Source: Syngnathus acus
Taxonomy: Eukaryota; Chordata; Actinopteri; Syngnathiformes; Syngnathidae
NCBI RefSeq assembly: GCF_901709675.1
Contig: NC_051088.1
Span: 4,365,664-4,429,663 of the forward strand
Direction: 5' to 3'
DNA length: 64,000 nt
A model generated the notes under the pieces. It was not told the DNA's origin. It ran no database searches and worked only from the letters and a program-made list of their open reading frames with translations. Shown in pieces: positions 21,830 through 36,300 of the stretch; the stretch's first letter is position 1, and every line of letters starts with the position of its first letter. Both the position numbers and the translations under genes were made by a program.

Positions 21830-24105
21830 AACTCGTCAGTGCTTCTTTATTCTTTGCAGCTTGCTGTTCTCTAACAAGGAGCTGAAAAAATATAGTTATT
21901 CAATTAAAAGTGATATAATGTATCAAATACAGTCCTCATCATGCTGTTCTCGTCTTGACATGGTGGGACAAATCTGACACCCAAAAAACTGATCAACAGT
22001 ATTCAAGCAGGATGGCTGAAGTGGACAGTGAGCTTATACTGTCAGAGCGTTCCATCAACCGTTTACAACAGATATCGAGAGACTCACAGAAAAGCATGCA
22101 CGTGGACGTCCTTCAAAATGAATGATCAAAAATAAAACACATTGCTGTTCAACTCCACGGCTGGTTGCAAAACGATACTGAACAGTTGGACAAAGTTTAG
22201 ACTGTCAAATGCAGGCTTTCACACAAAAGTATCAATTTTTTGTGACAATACACGAATAACAAAAAAAAGCTGATTTTTTTATCTTTGAGATACAAGCATC
22301 ATGCTTGTTGCCACTGACAGGGAATCACCAAGGGAGAAGAACGAGCACAAGTGGTCTCGCAGCCTTGGCCCTGCCCTGACTTGCCTCCTGCCACCGGCAT
22401 TGTCTAATTAGCCCCGAAAGAATTAGCTGCGCCGCTCCGTGTGTGTGCTATAATCTCTAGTGGGGAAATTACCATGGAAAGGCAGATTGAAGCATACCAA
22501 TTATTGCTGCATCCTATTCCACAACACACCTCTTGGCTGGTTTCAGGTCAAACTGTACATTGTTGTGATCTGTATTAGTCTATGACAAGGAGTGCTCTCC
22601 ATGTTCAACATTTTTTAAATAAAACCTCTTCAATAACCAAAATAATCTCATTATACAGCCACATACCAAGTCAAGGTGTAGGGACAGCTACTCTGAAAAA
22701 CTGGGTGTGTGTTTAGTTTACCAAGGAGTGGCTCCTCACTTGTGACGTCACAAAGTGAAGAGTCAGCCATTTTCTCTTACCGTGCAGGGCTGGTGGGTCA
22801 TCGCGATAACGTCCTACTTCTGACTCATAGTTTCTTATATATTGTATATATTTTTTTAAAACTGATTATTTTCCCTACAATACAATCAAATGGAGAAATT
22901 TAATTGCCTGACGTGATTCATTGGAACAGACCAAAGGATTGCACGTTTTCTTCCACGCACACAAACTGTCCCAAGCAACGACAACCAAAAGCCACTGGCA
23001 CGGCTCGAGTTTCACACATTCACAGGCAAGACGAGGCAGTTTGTTAGGGAAATGTGTGTAAATGCTGCCCAAAGGTCATCTTTCATTGTGCCCAAATATA
23101 AACAGAGAGACAAGTCCCCCTGCCTCTCAGGCACATTTAGTATTGTAAGGCTTTAAACGGTCGTGTGTGTTCAGTTGAAGGCATTGTCAAGTACTCCGAC
23201 CATCTCCAAACACACCTGCCCGCCGAGCTCCTCAAAAGACTATAATTAGCTCACAGCTTAATGTGTTTACTAAAGCGCTAGTAACAATGACTTCCACAAC
23301 GGCTGCAAATACATGTTCATTTACTCTGGCATAACTTTGTCAAGAGTTCCCATTATGTGAGCTTTGTCTAGGGGAAAACTGATGACGTAATGGCAAACAA
23401 AGGAACGGAAAATGCCATATTTGTTTCCTTAAAGTACAGTGCGGCAAACCCCAGCATCATTTTCAAACTGCGTTATTTCTTTGGGTAGGAAAAAAAATTG
23501 CTGCACTGATATTTTATCTGTAACACCCTAGACTGCAACTTAAACAGTGTGTGGGCTAATGAAGATAAACCGTTCAGAAAATGAATGGATCATTTGCCGT
23601 TGATATTCATTTGCAACGTCACCTTTTCCAAATGTTACATTATACCGCAGTCTACTTCTTAAAAAGAACATTCCTTACAGTTTAGTCTAAAAATGTCGTG
23701 TGAGCGTATAATACATCCTCTGCATCATAGGGTCTTGTCTACAGGGTAACAGCAGGCCCCACTAATGATACAAGATGTGTTTGTGAGATAAAGGCTCTCT
23801 GGGGGGAAATGGGGGGGTTCAGGTGAACACACAGCCAGGAGGTGTCCCACTGAGACTAGTTACCAAGGTAAAGCATCACCTGTTCATTCCTTCCTGTGTG
23901 TGCAGCAGTTTGAAGACCTGAGGCTATGCCCAAATAATTGTTTATTGGCAAACCTGTTGTATTATACTCATCACTGTATTTTAATAAGCTATTTTCAATG
24001 TGTTTTTTTTTTTTTTCTAGAGTAAGTCTCCAGATGACAAGTAAGTTAGACCTGTGTCCTTCCTGAATACATATGATGTTCAATCCAAACCTTCTAAACT
24101 GTCAT

Positions 24106-24270
24106 AGGTATGTCCCAAAAACATCTCAGGACTGGTGTCACAAAAGATATAGACAGGTTGGTGTTGCTTGCTGGTTGGCTGTCTGGCCCACAATAAAGGG
24201 GAAACTTGGAGGTTGGGTTTGAAAATATCTTTTGTGACAGCAGCCCTGGAACATTTCTGACACACCTCCT
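24106..24270. repeat. long imperfect inverted repeat
   Basis: A perfect 15-bp arm TGTCACAAAAGATAT at 24136-24150 is inverted at 24225-24239. Extending outward, 22 of 24 bases match (CAGGrCTGsTGTCAC...), and weaker matching continues to about 24106 and 24270. The loop is about 75 bp. It could be a foldback/MITE remnant or a hairpin-forming transcript; no known microRNA is recognised. Confidence 0.7.
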
Positions 24271-27200
24271 AATTTTTTTTTTTAATTATTATTCCTGGGG
24301 CAATGATTTAGTGCACTGCTCTTGTTAAGTGTGTCCTTGGCAAGTGTGGTGTCAGTTTCACTCGACAGCAAGTGGCAAAATGGCCGCCCCATGAGATGGA
24401 TAAAAACAGGAGGATTTTGCCTCACTAACATGAATATGTTTTAATTTCATTCGTACGACCATAAAAGCATGTTGTGTTTGCGTTTTAAACAAAACTGCAC
24501 ACATGAGTTGATTAACAAACTCCAAGTTGTAGGTCCAGTAGTTGGTACACAGTGAGTCACGACTTAAAAGCACAATGAGATTTTTTTTTTCTCCAGAGGC
24601 TACAGTAAAGTGTATTGTAATGATGACCCAGCGAGAATCCACCTCAATTGATACACGTCAGCAGTAAATGATCAGCAGATTTGATCTTTTTTTTTTGGCA
24701 CGAATCAGGAAAAAATCAAAGTCCATAGCAGAAACAATGCCTGAGTTTCTTTGCTTTACAAAGGTGCTCCAGTCAGAGAGCTACACATTAACACGGGCAG
24801 CTGACGGACGAGGCCCTCTCCGAGCTTGGCCACACTTTTACAACCCTGCGCCCTTTTGGATTTGTCTGAGCTCTGTCAACATTGCAGTCTCCAGACGGCT
24901 GTCTCGCACAATCTACGGCGCAGCGAGATGTGCCACGCGGGCCTACGGCAGCCATGGAGACCGGCTGTTGCTCGGCTGGTGCCAAAGGAAGCGTTGAGGG
25001 AGCAGGTAACACTTGGCATCGCGGGATTGAATGTACACAAGCCTGGTCTGACGCTGATGTTTTATGGCCGTGTTTACTGAGCCTAATCATTGATCATTGA
25101 GGAAGAGAGTTGCAGTTAAATCGGCTCTGAATCAACATCCTGCAAGTGAGCTGTGCAGGAAGGTGCAGTTAAACAGCTTAGTTTCAGCAAAGTCAAACTC
25201 AACATAAGGTCTCGTTGGGACCAAGCCAGATGAAACTACCCATACGCCGTTTGCTCTCACGGGCAAAACTAGAAAGGTAGTTAAAAGCCTTGCCAATAAG
25301 CAAATGAATTGTGTTACATTTCGATGTCATGTTTTTTTTCAAGGAATCAAAACAAATTGTTTTATAAAGCGGCTATTTGAATAGATATGGTATATGTTGT
25401 TTTGTTAGGAGAAAAAAAATACAAAATTATAAAGCAGTCATTGACACGACGCACTAATATTATTTAATGTAGTATATATGTAAGAGAGAACACGCAAGAC
25501 ACAGAGGAAGGCCAAATCAAGGATTCAAACTCCGCTCCTCATACCTGCTGTGCTAACCACTCACACACCGTGCAGTCGCAGATGCAACAAGTACCATACC
25601 CTTCGATTCAAGACAATAAAGCAAACATTTGTCACAATCCAGTTATGTCCGTTCTCCACTTGCACAACGACTTCCTATTCAGCGGAGGCCATAGCTGCGC
25701 ATTGACCCTCATTGACCTACCTCAGGATGAACCTCTGCCTTTGAAAATCAGCCAAATCTATTTTCCAGACCACAGGAAGGCATCTCTTCAAACATTGTAA
25801 TTCCTTTCTCCTCTTTAAGTCCATAATGGAAACTTAGTCCTTGCAGCGAAGGCAGATAGCCCGTATTAAAATCTAAGCTTGTAGGGGTGGAAAAAAAAAA
25901 GGGAGAACAACTTGGTTAAGATGTTGGCAGCTGTGATGTGTGTTGAGAGGAATGCGCCGGTGTTATCACTCGCTGAGTTATGCAAGAAGAGTTTGGTGGA
26001 AACCTTTGCCTGGTACAGCACTGGGCCTCAACCTCCTTCCACGCACACAGCAGCAACACGCACGTGAAGCCAAAGACGAGCGGGCCTTGGATCTTTCTAA
26101 TTACCCTCAGTCAATGGGAGGTTATCGCACCACTGACACTCCCCATTTTTCTTCCGATTTCACCATTTATAGCTTTAAGTACGGACTTCAACGGAGGGCA
26201 TTAGGTGCACGGGAGGCTTGGCGATTAGAGGATGTGGTTAAGTGCAACTCTGTAGCCTGAGCCAAAAATCAAGCCTGTTTTAGGGCTATTGTAAGCATCC
26301 CAGTCAAGCTGAACGGCACTAAAATCTTGATTTTTGTGGTTGGAACGTTATTGGATTTAAATCTAAACTAGACACTCACCCACTGGTCACAATTTATTAC
26401 CATGAAGTGAATGAATTCTGCGTTTACAAAGATAATAATGCAGCATGGTGAGCCATGAGCAGCAGCCTCGGGCCGCGATGCTGAATGGAGCGAGAGCGAG
26501 GCAAAGAAGAGCCGTATCGGGTGAACACATGAAAGAAGGAGGTCACCACTTTTAAGGCTATTTGTCTTCAAAGGAGACAGCTGTCCGATGCCGAAAAGCC
26601 TTTGCTGCATTCACGTGTGGAGGCGAGCGACGCAGACAGACTACGTCAATGCACACAAAGAGATCCGAGGGTGTGTGCTCGATTCAGAAGAGGCAAAAGT
26701 TGTACCGAAGCTCACATCATGTCAGTCGTCTTTTGGCAGCGCACAAGTTTGGAGCAAATGTTTAACAAAGAAAATCTCAAAGTAATCACACTTCTGTCAC
26801 TGGTTAAATCTAGGTCACATGATTTATCGACACCATGCTGGACACCCAGTGTCTTCATTTTCATCATGTTTGTAGAATAGCCAGGTTTTTTTAGTTAGTT
26901 TTTGTATTTTTCTTGGTGGAAATACTCCAATCCTGCCCTAAGGGACAAAGCTACAAGTTTTGTCAATGTATTTGAATTTTCCATTTGCTACCGTCAATCA
27001 CTGCAGGCAATGCGCAAGGATGTGTATGTAAGTCAAATTTAAGGAAGACAACTTCATCACATTGGCGGCATGTTTTCAAGACTTATTATATCCAGTCACA
27101 GTTTTGAGGTTAAGAGAAGTTCTCACATCTTCATATTGTATGTTTATTTATTGTGTTGTTATCAATAGACGTACTGCGCCTTTAAAACTTTCCCCGTTGC

Positions 27201-30200
27201 CCGAGATTGCTCCTATCTGAACTGAGTCATCCCTGCCGTACGTAGTCAGTTGCTATTTGCATGAGAGGCAAATGAGAGCGCTTCCATCGCAGCATCGAAG
27301 CACGTCGTTCTGGGCCTTGTGCGAGCCCCGTTTGCCGTCACGATAAAGTACTTGTTGTTCTATGAGGAGTAAAAAGGGAAAGCGAGGCGAGGACTGACAA
27401 AGCCAAATTAGGATTTCCCTACGCAAATAACTGTAGCATGCACTAGCAGCTGCCGGGCACAAAGTTGCTCTGGTGCGTACAGAACGAGAAGAAAACACCG
27501 TCATCGCATTGCAGCAGAAGCAAATGTACAAGGGGCCTTTTAATAGCGCCCCTTTGACAACTGCCACCTGGATGGATGTTATCAAGCTCTAATTAAGAAG
27601 CACCCCACTCAAGTTTACCCATCTGCTCGAGTGGGCTCTTGTATTCTCCTAATGACGGCTTTCTTAACAAATCCTAAGACACAACGGCAGGGCGACAACA
27701 ATGAGGGCAGGACGGAGGAGGGCTGGGTGCAATCTGTGGTCGCTAACAGCAGCCAGGTTGAGGAGTTAAGCGGGGTGGGGTTCGCCTTCAGGGAGTCAAA
27801 ACAGCACCTTCCCAAAGGAGCAGTGCGAGCCATGCAGCTACGTCAAAATCAAAGCATTTTGGAAAGCGATAAGCACACGGCCCAGCTTCCTTGGGAGCAA
27901 CAACAAAATGAGAGCATGGCGACGTACCCCGAGAGTTGAGCCAAGGTTGGCTGATATTGCATCAGTGGGAATCCCATCATAGCAACTGGCTGCCTGGGAG
28001 GAGGAAGCCTTCAGGAAAGAAAAACAACATGAATAGATGGCACCTTTTCACCCGAGGAGCCTCATCACTGTACCTCGCTCGTCTTATACACGAGCCATAT
28101 TACAAACACGGCAACAACTTTTTTATGACATTAGTACAAAGCTGTTCGGGAAACGCTATTACAGTGCATTATTTATCAAGAAAAAAAATCTGTAACGCAA
28201 AGCCATTTTATCTTTGATGTCATGTACAGACACACTGGCGAGGGGTTGCCTATTCCGAAGGTTCCACGTTGAGAATGTACTCATTGAATAGCATACAGAC
28301 CATATTTATATAGCATCATAAAGGACTAGAGAATGCTTTGAATGCATCGCTGTTTTCCGTTAATGACCTTGCATGGTGCTGGATGGGATGACCACTAATG
28401 CAACTACTCAATTCATATAGTGTGTCAGTCATTCTTTTTCAATTGACAAGGCAAAACTAAAGAATGAAAATGCTACTGGTTATTTGGGACGTGTAAGAGG
28501 TGCCTGTGAGTTGTTTACATTCAACCTCGGCCTTTAGCAAACACAAGTGACATCATGCATGATGTGATCACTACATTACTATTTTAGTATCCTGGCTAGA
28601 TTACGGTACATTCGTGATCCTGGCGCCCTTTTTCTGGTTGTTAGAGACTTGTTCAGCCAAATGACTGCTTCAAACCAAAATGGTCAATTTTCTGTTCAAC
28701 ACACGCATCGGTGCTTGAAAGACTCATCACTATACATGACAACAGGTGGAGGAATTGTATAAGCACTTTATAAATAGATGGATGGATATTTATGGCAACC
28801 GTGTACTTGCCTCCATATGAAGTTTTTTGTCGCAAACTCCATGTGCAGCTTTTCAGCAGGTGTGGCACCAGGCGAGGATTTTACGCTTATATGCTGAAGG
28901 CGAGGCAAGCGAAGCGGCACAATTTGTTGAGGGAGCAACAGTGTTTAGTGATAGTATACACAAAGCCTCATCATTTACTGGATTTGGTGGTTCCGAGCAA
29001 CTTCACACGGAGCCCATGTATCAGTTGCACGTGATGAGCTATTCCACCTCAGGCCAAACAAAGAGGGAGGGAATTGTTCTGTCAATATATTGTAAATTAT
29101 TGTCTCTACAATGATGTCATCAAGCAATGTCATTTGTTGGTTTTGCTTGATGTTTGTGCAGTGTAATAATGACACCACAAAAGTGGCTGCTACATCATGG
29201 ACATCTGAGTGCCTAATTGAGATAACGCTAACATGATGGTTTATTATGCAGTGAACCCCAGTCATGCTTTTGATTTTTAAGGAGTAGTAATTTGATTTTT
29301 TTTTTACGTCTAGGCAAGTCAGAATTTAGAGTTGCATGCGTTCCATATTGTACAATGTTGTGCTACAACCTGCAAAGCAATACTCTACAGTCTACTGCAA
29401 TACATGCTGTGTAATAGAAAAAAAGAAGAAGTGTCAGTATAACTCTTACCATGCCAGCAGCAATAAAATGGTTTAGGAGCGTCCGTTTCAACGTCACTGA
29501 GGGAGTGGTAAGGCCATGGCGCCCCCTGTAGGACACACACACACACGCACGCACGCACGCAAGTGCGCACTGCAGCTGGTAGAAAAAGAAACGTGGATAT
29601 GTAAATTATTGTGTTTTAGCTCAGCAATTCCCAGCAGCAACAACAAGCTGCTGCATATAATTATGAGTAACGTCTTATGTTATCTTTTTTTAATTGACAG
29701 GTGAGCTAACATGATTGCTCAGCATTTTATATATTCATGTGCAGAAACATACAAACAATATAGTTTCAGTTAAAATGTCGTGGAAAACGTAATTTATTAC
29801 AGTAATCCAGAAAGTTTAACATGACATGCATTCATTACACAGAAGAAAATATTTCACGATTTATTTCTGATATGATTTTGATTAGTGTAGCTTACACCTA
29901 ATAAACAAATACGATCTCGAGAAATTAGAGTACAAATACAGCATTGCATAAAAAGACAATGAAAAGTGATTTTCAATGTGAAATTAGGTGGGAATTGTGC
30001 CTGAGCAATCTCTAGAATCTTAACTAATTTTCCACCATATTCTAATTTATTGAGATGCTCCTGTCCTTAAACTAAATTCCTACAGTGTGTGGAATGGAGC
30101 AATGCCACTTTGAAAGGACGGTCAGAGCCTTTTCATTGGTCCAAGCGCCCTGTCCCTGAAGACGTCATTGCTTAAAATGCTGAGTCATGTCAAAGCCATC

Positions 30201-33058
30201 TGAGCCTTAAAACGATTAGGCAGGTGGCAAAGTGAAGTTGTTGCACAGACAACAACAGCCTGGAATAAATAGTTCCAGCCGGAATCTCCAAAGATTCATA
30301 ATCAGGAGTCTTGACCTTACTGTAGTCCTTTTTTTGTTGTTGTACAAAAATCATACACACTGGCATGAACACATTGTGGAAACTTTAAAAAGTTTAACAC
30401 AAAACGTTGCTACTCTGGAGTGCTTGCCCTCCCACTAAGTGTGAGATGAATGGAAATATCATTAATCCAGCCTTAGAATTGAAACAGTTTCTGCCATATT
30501 CTTTTTTTTCTGTATACTCAGTGGACATTGTGCTCCATCTAGTGTACCTGCCATGGCCACCATGGGACAGTAGAATTCTAACATGATATGGATATTAGTG
30601 GAGACATCACATCTATTCAGTTAACCATAATAATACTAGTCATTATTCACAGAGGATGAACAATATACGCCTGCGACTACTGTTGTGTTATCTTTCTGGA
30701 TGTGTTGCTCCACTGTTTGTATTCAATGGCCATTGCCTAAAGGGTTGGAACACCATGACACCAATGATATTCATTAAACCATCTATGTTGTTTGCCATTG
30801 TGTGTTAGCATTACAGAAAATACCTTGAGGCAATTATGCAGTTCTTTTTTGGTATTTTTTCAAGCAGAACATGAAGATGAGACGTATTGTACTTTCCCAG
30901 GGGGATTAGTTTACCTTGGGTGCATTCAAATGCAGTCAATTTATAAAACTAACAGAGAAAGAACTTGGAAAACACAGTCAAATGTGAATTATGGTGATTC
31001 ATTAAGTATCAAACATCAAGTATTCTCATAGATTACAATGTAGTATAAATGGGTGAGTGGGAACTCGTACAAAAATATATAGATTATATCTAACAAATAA
31101 ACATCTTCACATAAAATAAATGAATCCTGAGGCATGATGTCCTTAGAAAAGTGTTTCATATTTATTGCAAAATATTTTTGTACAGAAACTGAGAAAACAT
31201 GAACAGAGGAGGAAGAGACAGTAAGGCCAACATCAGTACTCAGAGAGCTGAACTGTACAAACACCAAAAGTAACATTTGCTGCTTTAATATTCTTTTATA
31301 CATCAATTGATCACTGCTTATCACAGCTACCTCCGTTAACGTGGAGGTAAAAAACAAAACTTACATATACCAATATTTTCCCCATTTCTTTTCCCTCTCA
31401 ACATTATTATATCTGCCACCAAACCCTTCAACTACAAATTAAATTAAAAAAAAACTTTTCAGTTGATAACTTAAATACACTTTTGGTAAATGCTCTTAAC
31501 AATGTGGGACTGACTACCATCTGGAAGCAAATGTGGAATCACTCCACACTGTGAGCTTTTGGTGTACTCCAATAACTTAGCATGCTCATGATACTATATT
31601 TTGGTCATCATAACAACATTAGCGGAGGATCTGACTTTTTATCACCACAGCTGTAAAACCTCAATTTGTGTGCAGTGCCCATGCATATGCTCATGCGATT
31701 TGGCACTGACGTTCAAAGTAAACCTTACTCTTGACACACTTTAGACCCAGCAGCGTTCTATTGCTCAACATTGCTTCTTCCTTAAAAAAAAAAAAAAAAA
31801 GTAAAAGAGGTAGAATGAAACTGAGTCATCCCTACCTCGACATTCAAAATGTACGAATTTAAACATTGGCTTTCCCAAAATGGGGGATCGAATAAAGCCA
31901 AACATTAAATTGTAATTAAAAAAAAAAAAAAAAAATCAATGAAAACCTTCCTTGTCCCTGGAAGTCAAACACATGAACTGAAAATCAAATAAAAGTTGAA
32001 AAATGTGTTTGAAGCCCTTCAAGAAACACACCAAATACAGCAGAGAAAAGCTGGAGAGTACAATCCAGAGCGCCAAAGGAGAAAATGGGCTTTTTTGTGA
32101 AATGACTCCAGCAAGAAGGTAAACGATGTAATAGTCTTCTTTTGGCTCTTCTATATAACAACACGGGCTGAATCGAAAGCTAAGCACAAACACCAGACAC
32201 ACAGTGGATGCTCCGTAGATAGACAGTGTGGATGGACAGATGGGTGCTTGTGGGGAGCTTCTTTTTTTCTTTTTCTTACTTTTGATGATGAACATGTCCA
32301 TCCATTTTGTTGCAGAAACATTCATTTCACTCATGACAATGACATTTTTTCAGGTCGATGACATCTATCGTCCTGAGGCACCTCCCGACATCGACACAAT
32401 ATGAAGCGGCGACTTTGAACCTTTTATGGATATCACAAGTGCTTTTTGAAAGAGTTGATACCCTGAGTAAGAGGACATAGGCTTGGGGTGTATTTCAGTA
32501 GAATCAAAAACACTTTTTACGGCCCTCCAAGCAAACACCAAAAAAAAACATTACAAAGTAATACCACCTTTCACACATAAATAAAACTCTGTACTTTACA
32601 AAGAAATAAAAACCACAACAACAAATCACCCATTAGTGATACAATATGCATATACTCATGCATATACTGTATAGTGTGTATTTTCCAGGCGAGTGGTTGG
32701 GGACTATATAGCGCACCCACTGCGAAGACTAATACTGATTATTATTCCCAGATCCAAATGAGAGCAAACGTAATTCACAAGACAGGCTGTAGAGGGAGGA
32801 CTTGTTCTGTGCAGCCGTGTAAACCGAACAGAGGCGAGCCAGCCAAAGAGGATGACGGGTAACAGACATCAACTTAAAAGCAGCAACGTCAGACAAATGA
32901 TTGGGGAGCTGAAGGGCTTGTTCTTTTTTTTTTCTCGTCCTTTCCACAGTGCCAAATAATAAGTCCATGTGCCTTAGAAGCAAGGTAGACGATGAATGGT
33001 CTGCCCTCAGCCAGCGGGCCGGCCGCACCACCACCACCCCCTCTCCTCGCTCTGCGGT

Positions 33059-33300
33059 TCAGACAAACAACTGAATGCGTTCGCGGATGGTCTGCCGACA
33101 GATTGGGCAAGCTTTGAGCACAGCGCTGCAGTCGATGCAGGAGGCGTGTCCGCACTGGAAAACCAGTTTGATTTGGTTATCGATGCAGATGGGGCAGGTG
33201 ATCCGTTCCTCCATCTGCCGGTAGCGAGACTGGAGCTGCTCCAGCAGGTTGTGCTGCTCTGAATTCTCCGTACCGGGGCTACAGTCCACCTCGGTTTGGT
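33059..33300 (-). CDS. mib2: mib2 exon 18 (C-terminal RING 2, stop)
   Basis: Acceptor CCTTCTCAG. It encodes [12 protein letters not shown], a C3HC4 RING ([27 protein letters not shown]) and ends RERIQLFV followed by TGA at 33061-33059. This RING is the catalytic E2-recruiting domain. No convincing poly(A) site was fixed; one AATAAA on this strand is at 31161-31166. Confidence 0.95.
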
Positions 33301-36300
33301 CTGAGAAGGGACGAGCAATACCTTGAACAATAGCATATAATGTATAGAAAACACTGTATGTACTGTACTCTTTGTGTGGGTGTGACATGTCCCTGTCTGT
33401 TTAAGAGAGTCCGGATGTGGGCAGCTCCTGCTGTGTTCTGATTGTCTTTGCACATTTTACAGTTCAACAAATGGCTGTAAAGTGCATAAGTAGTTGTTGC
33501 TGTTGTTGTTTATTTTTTTCATTCTTGAATCTTACAATCATGTGACAGTTGTGAATCTGCTCATCCAACCATCATACAGTATCCACATAGTTTTGGTGCC
33601 CCAACTGTAGTTCCGGATTTTGAAAACAGAAATAAATTTAAAATAACAGTACTAGGTCAGCACAATGCGATAGAAAGGGGATACTTGATGAATAAACCAT
33701 GAACGTTTTAAAAAAAATCAAAAAATCCAAACTTTATGTTTGAGTGTATTTATGAAAGTTTGGAATTTGGTCCTGATCCAAATTAAGATAGTTTGGCCCT
33801 GCAGAGGTCTGCTCAACAAAATGGAAATAGTATAGTATGATTAAAAATATTGTCTTTGTAGTAAAGTTAGAATGTTATATATGGCACTATTGTAGCCTTG
33901 AGTGGACTTTAAAACAAGCGCATTGACAGAAAATTCAAAGGGTTTTGTCTTACCTTGTCGAATTTTCTTGGTGATTGTGACTTGGCATTTAATGCATTTC
34001 TTCATTCGATGGGCACACTCTGTTCAAGCAAAGAGCAGGTCAATGAGACAAAACACACATAATACCTACTAAACACTGATCCTTAACACAACGCTAAATT
34101 AGACCAAACAATGAAATGTGGCAAGCGGATGGAGCCAAATCACTCGAAAAATGAGGAATGCGTCGCTACAGGGTCCCGTTGGTGCGACGAAGCACACGGG
34201 CCAGCCGATTGGTAACACATATCTGTCCTGACAGGCACGTCAGGGTGTAATCTATCACTGGCAGAATGGTGGAGTCACAATTTTAATCACGACTGCCATC
34301 CAGATGTCAGATAGGCCAATGGCCACGCTCCGATACAGTTCACAATTGGTAAGTAAAAAAAACAGGGGGCGAATGATTTCAGGTGTATGACTTTCAGACT
34401 GTTAGGATTTATTATTTAAAAAAAAATACATCACATTTGTTTAGTTATAGTATTATTTTAATGTATCATCAATTTTACATCCTGTTTATGTCCCTCCAAC
34501 CCCCATGATAATGGTTTAATCCAAAGTCATGCTCTGTCCCTGGAGGTCCCAGATCTCACATCCAGTACGTACATTTGTGAGCAAATTGAGACGAGCTCAT
34601 TAATATTTCAGTATATCCTGTTGACTTTTTCTGGCATTTTTATTTGATGGTGTGCCCTGAGGTAAAAGATGTGCCTTGGCTCAATTAATGTTGGGAAACA
34701 CTGATCTATTGGACTGCCATTTTTTTATTTTATCCCAGGAAGATGGTCATGTGTGACTGTCATCCTGATTTAATTAAGTGAGAGCAAATCCTTTTTGACC
34801 ACAAACATAATCAGCAAACTCATCAGTTATTTGTCAAAGTTAAGCAAGTCACTTAGTATATAAGAAATCTATGAAACCTATGATTGCATGATGAACTCAC
34901 CTTCACAGGCCACACTATGCTGGCAGGGGCAGAAGAGAACCAGCAGAGCCAGTTCAGAGCAGATGAGGCATTCACTGGGACCCGGCAGCGTAGGAAGAAC
35001 CAGATTGGTCATAGTGTTGGGCGTAGTGTGAACACGACGCAGGTTAGCAGCACTTGGGCCCTGGCCACAAGTTATAGCTTGCAGGCGCTGCAATCTGAGA
35101 GACGACAAGGCGCGTAATTCATGATGCCGACAGCTTTAAAGCATTTGCATTAGGAACAGATTGCGTTGTTTTCCTCACAAGCACCTGTACTTCTCTGAGA
35201 AGCTTTTGATGAGCTGCAGCATGGTACTGTCTGCCACCAGGTCCAGGGGGCTCTTTCCCTTGTGGTTGGCATAGCTGATATCAGCCCCCTCCTGCGCCAG
35301 GAAGCAAGCGATCGCCATTCCGACACTGAGCTCTGTATTTCCGAGAAGGCCCGAAGCATTGAGCTGTGAGCACAAGTGATGAAGGCGAGAGTGTGGAAAA
35401 GGTAAGGAAAAGACAAGAAGACATCCTTGTGAGAAAATGGTGGATGACAGACAGCTCCACAAAACTACAAGGAACTACATATATCCAGCTTATTGCTCAA
35501 CGTCTTGAACTTTCCCTATTGAAAATAGGATTCTGCAAAATGAAAATGAATGCCTTCTTAAGTTTGACACACCACAGTTGTTAACAACCTGCTAAATTGG
35601 AATGATTTAAAAAATAATCACATATATTCCACTAGATTGTTGCAGGCTTTTCCACGCTATGGCAATGAGGTGCTCTAAAGCAAACACACAAGTACAAAGC
35701 CCCTTTCCATACATCTGGTTAGTTTTTTTTTTTATTTTTTTTTTTAAAAGACGCAGTTCTTTCACCTTCTCTTCATAATGTGCATGCACCCATGGCTGAC
35801 ACCGAGGCGCTCTAAAAGCAGTCATGCCAGCTGACTGTCCAAAGGGAAGATGCCTTCTCGAGGTGTAGGCAATCTGGCTAGCACTTCACAATTGGGCCAG
35901 ATAACCACCGATTCAAATGAAATCACATCAGTTCTTTTTTTTTTTTTTTCCAAACATGTATAATTTGGGAAATCTCTGAATTCACAGGCTTCGCAGACTA
36001 ACGTGAAAATTCAAAACTGCTCAGTATCGTGTGTTTGTGTGTGTGTGAGGAGTTTTGGCAGGCGTCCAGGATGTTGAGCTGAGCTGCACTGTTTGCGGTC
36101 CTGTGAGCCAGAAAGGGCATCCTTCATTGTTACAATGACATCTACACTAACTCAGGGAGAAGCACTGTATATGAAGTTTAGGAGCTAGCAGGAAGGTTAT
36201 CTTAATTACGCGCCTGCTGTCAAAGCATCCGTCCGTCCGTTTTCTACAGCGTCATTAAGTAACTGCTATCTATGTCAGCTGACTCGGGAAGAGAGAGTAC

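Larger units (their letters stand above)
19731..33058. other. intergenic DNA downstream of mib2, including its 3' UTR
   Basis: No coding exon of a recognised family was found on either strand. The right-hand part (below 33059) must include the mib2 3' UTR. Contents noted are the solo LTR, the inverted repeat at 24.1 kb, E-boxes at 20431 and 20518, and poly-A/T runs near 31785, 31919 and 32925. Confidence 0.5.

Noticed and set aside
24788-25090. Overlapping open frames on both strands
   Set aside because: No family similarity, no splice support; GC-richer local DNA explains the open frames.
31936-32334. 132-codon minus-strand open frame downstream of mib2
   Set aside because: Hydrophobic and low-complexity, lies in the probable mib2 3' UTR/intergenic DNA, and matches no family I know.
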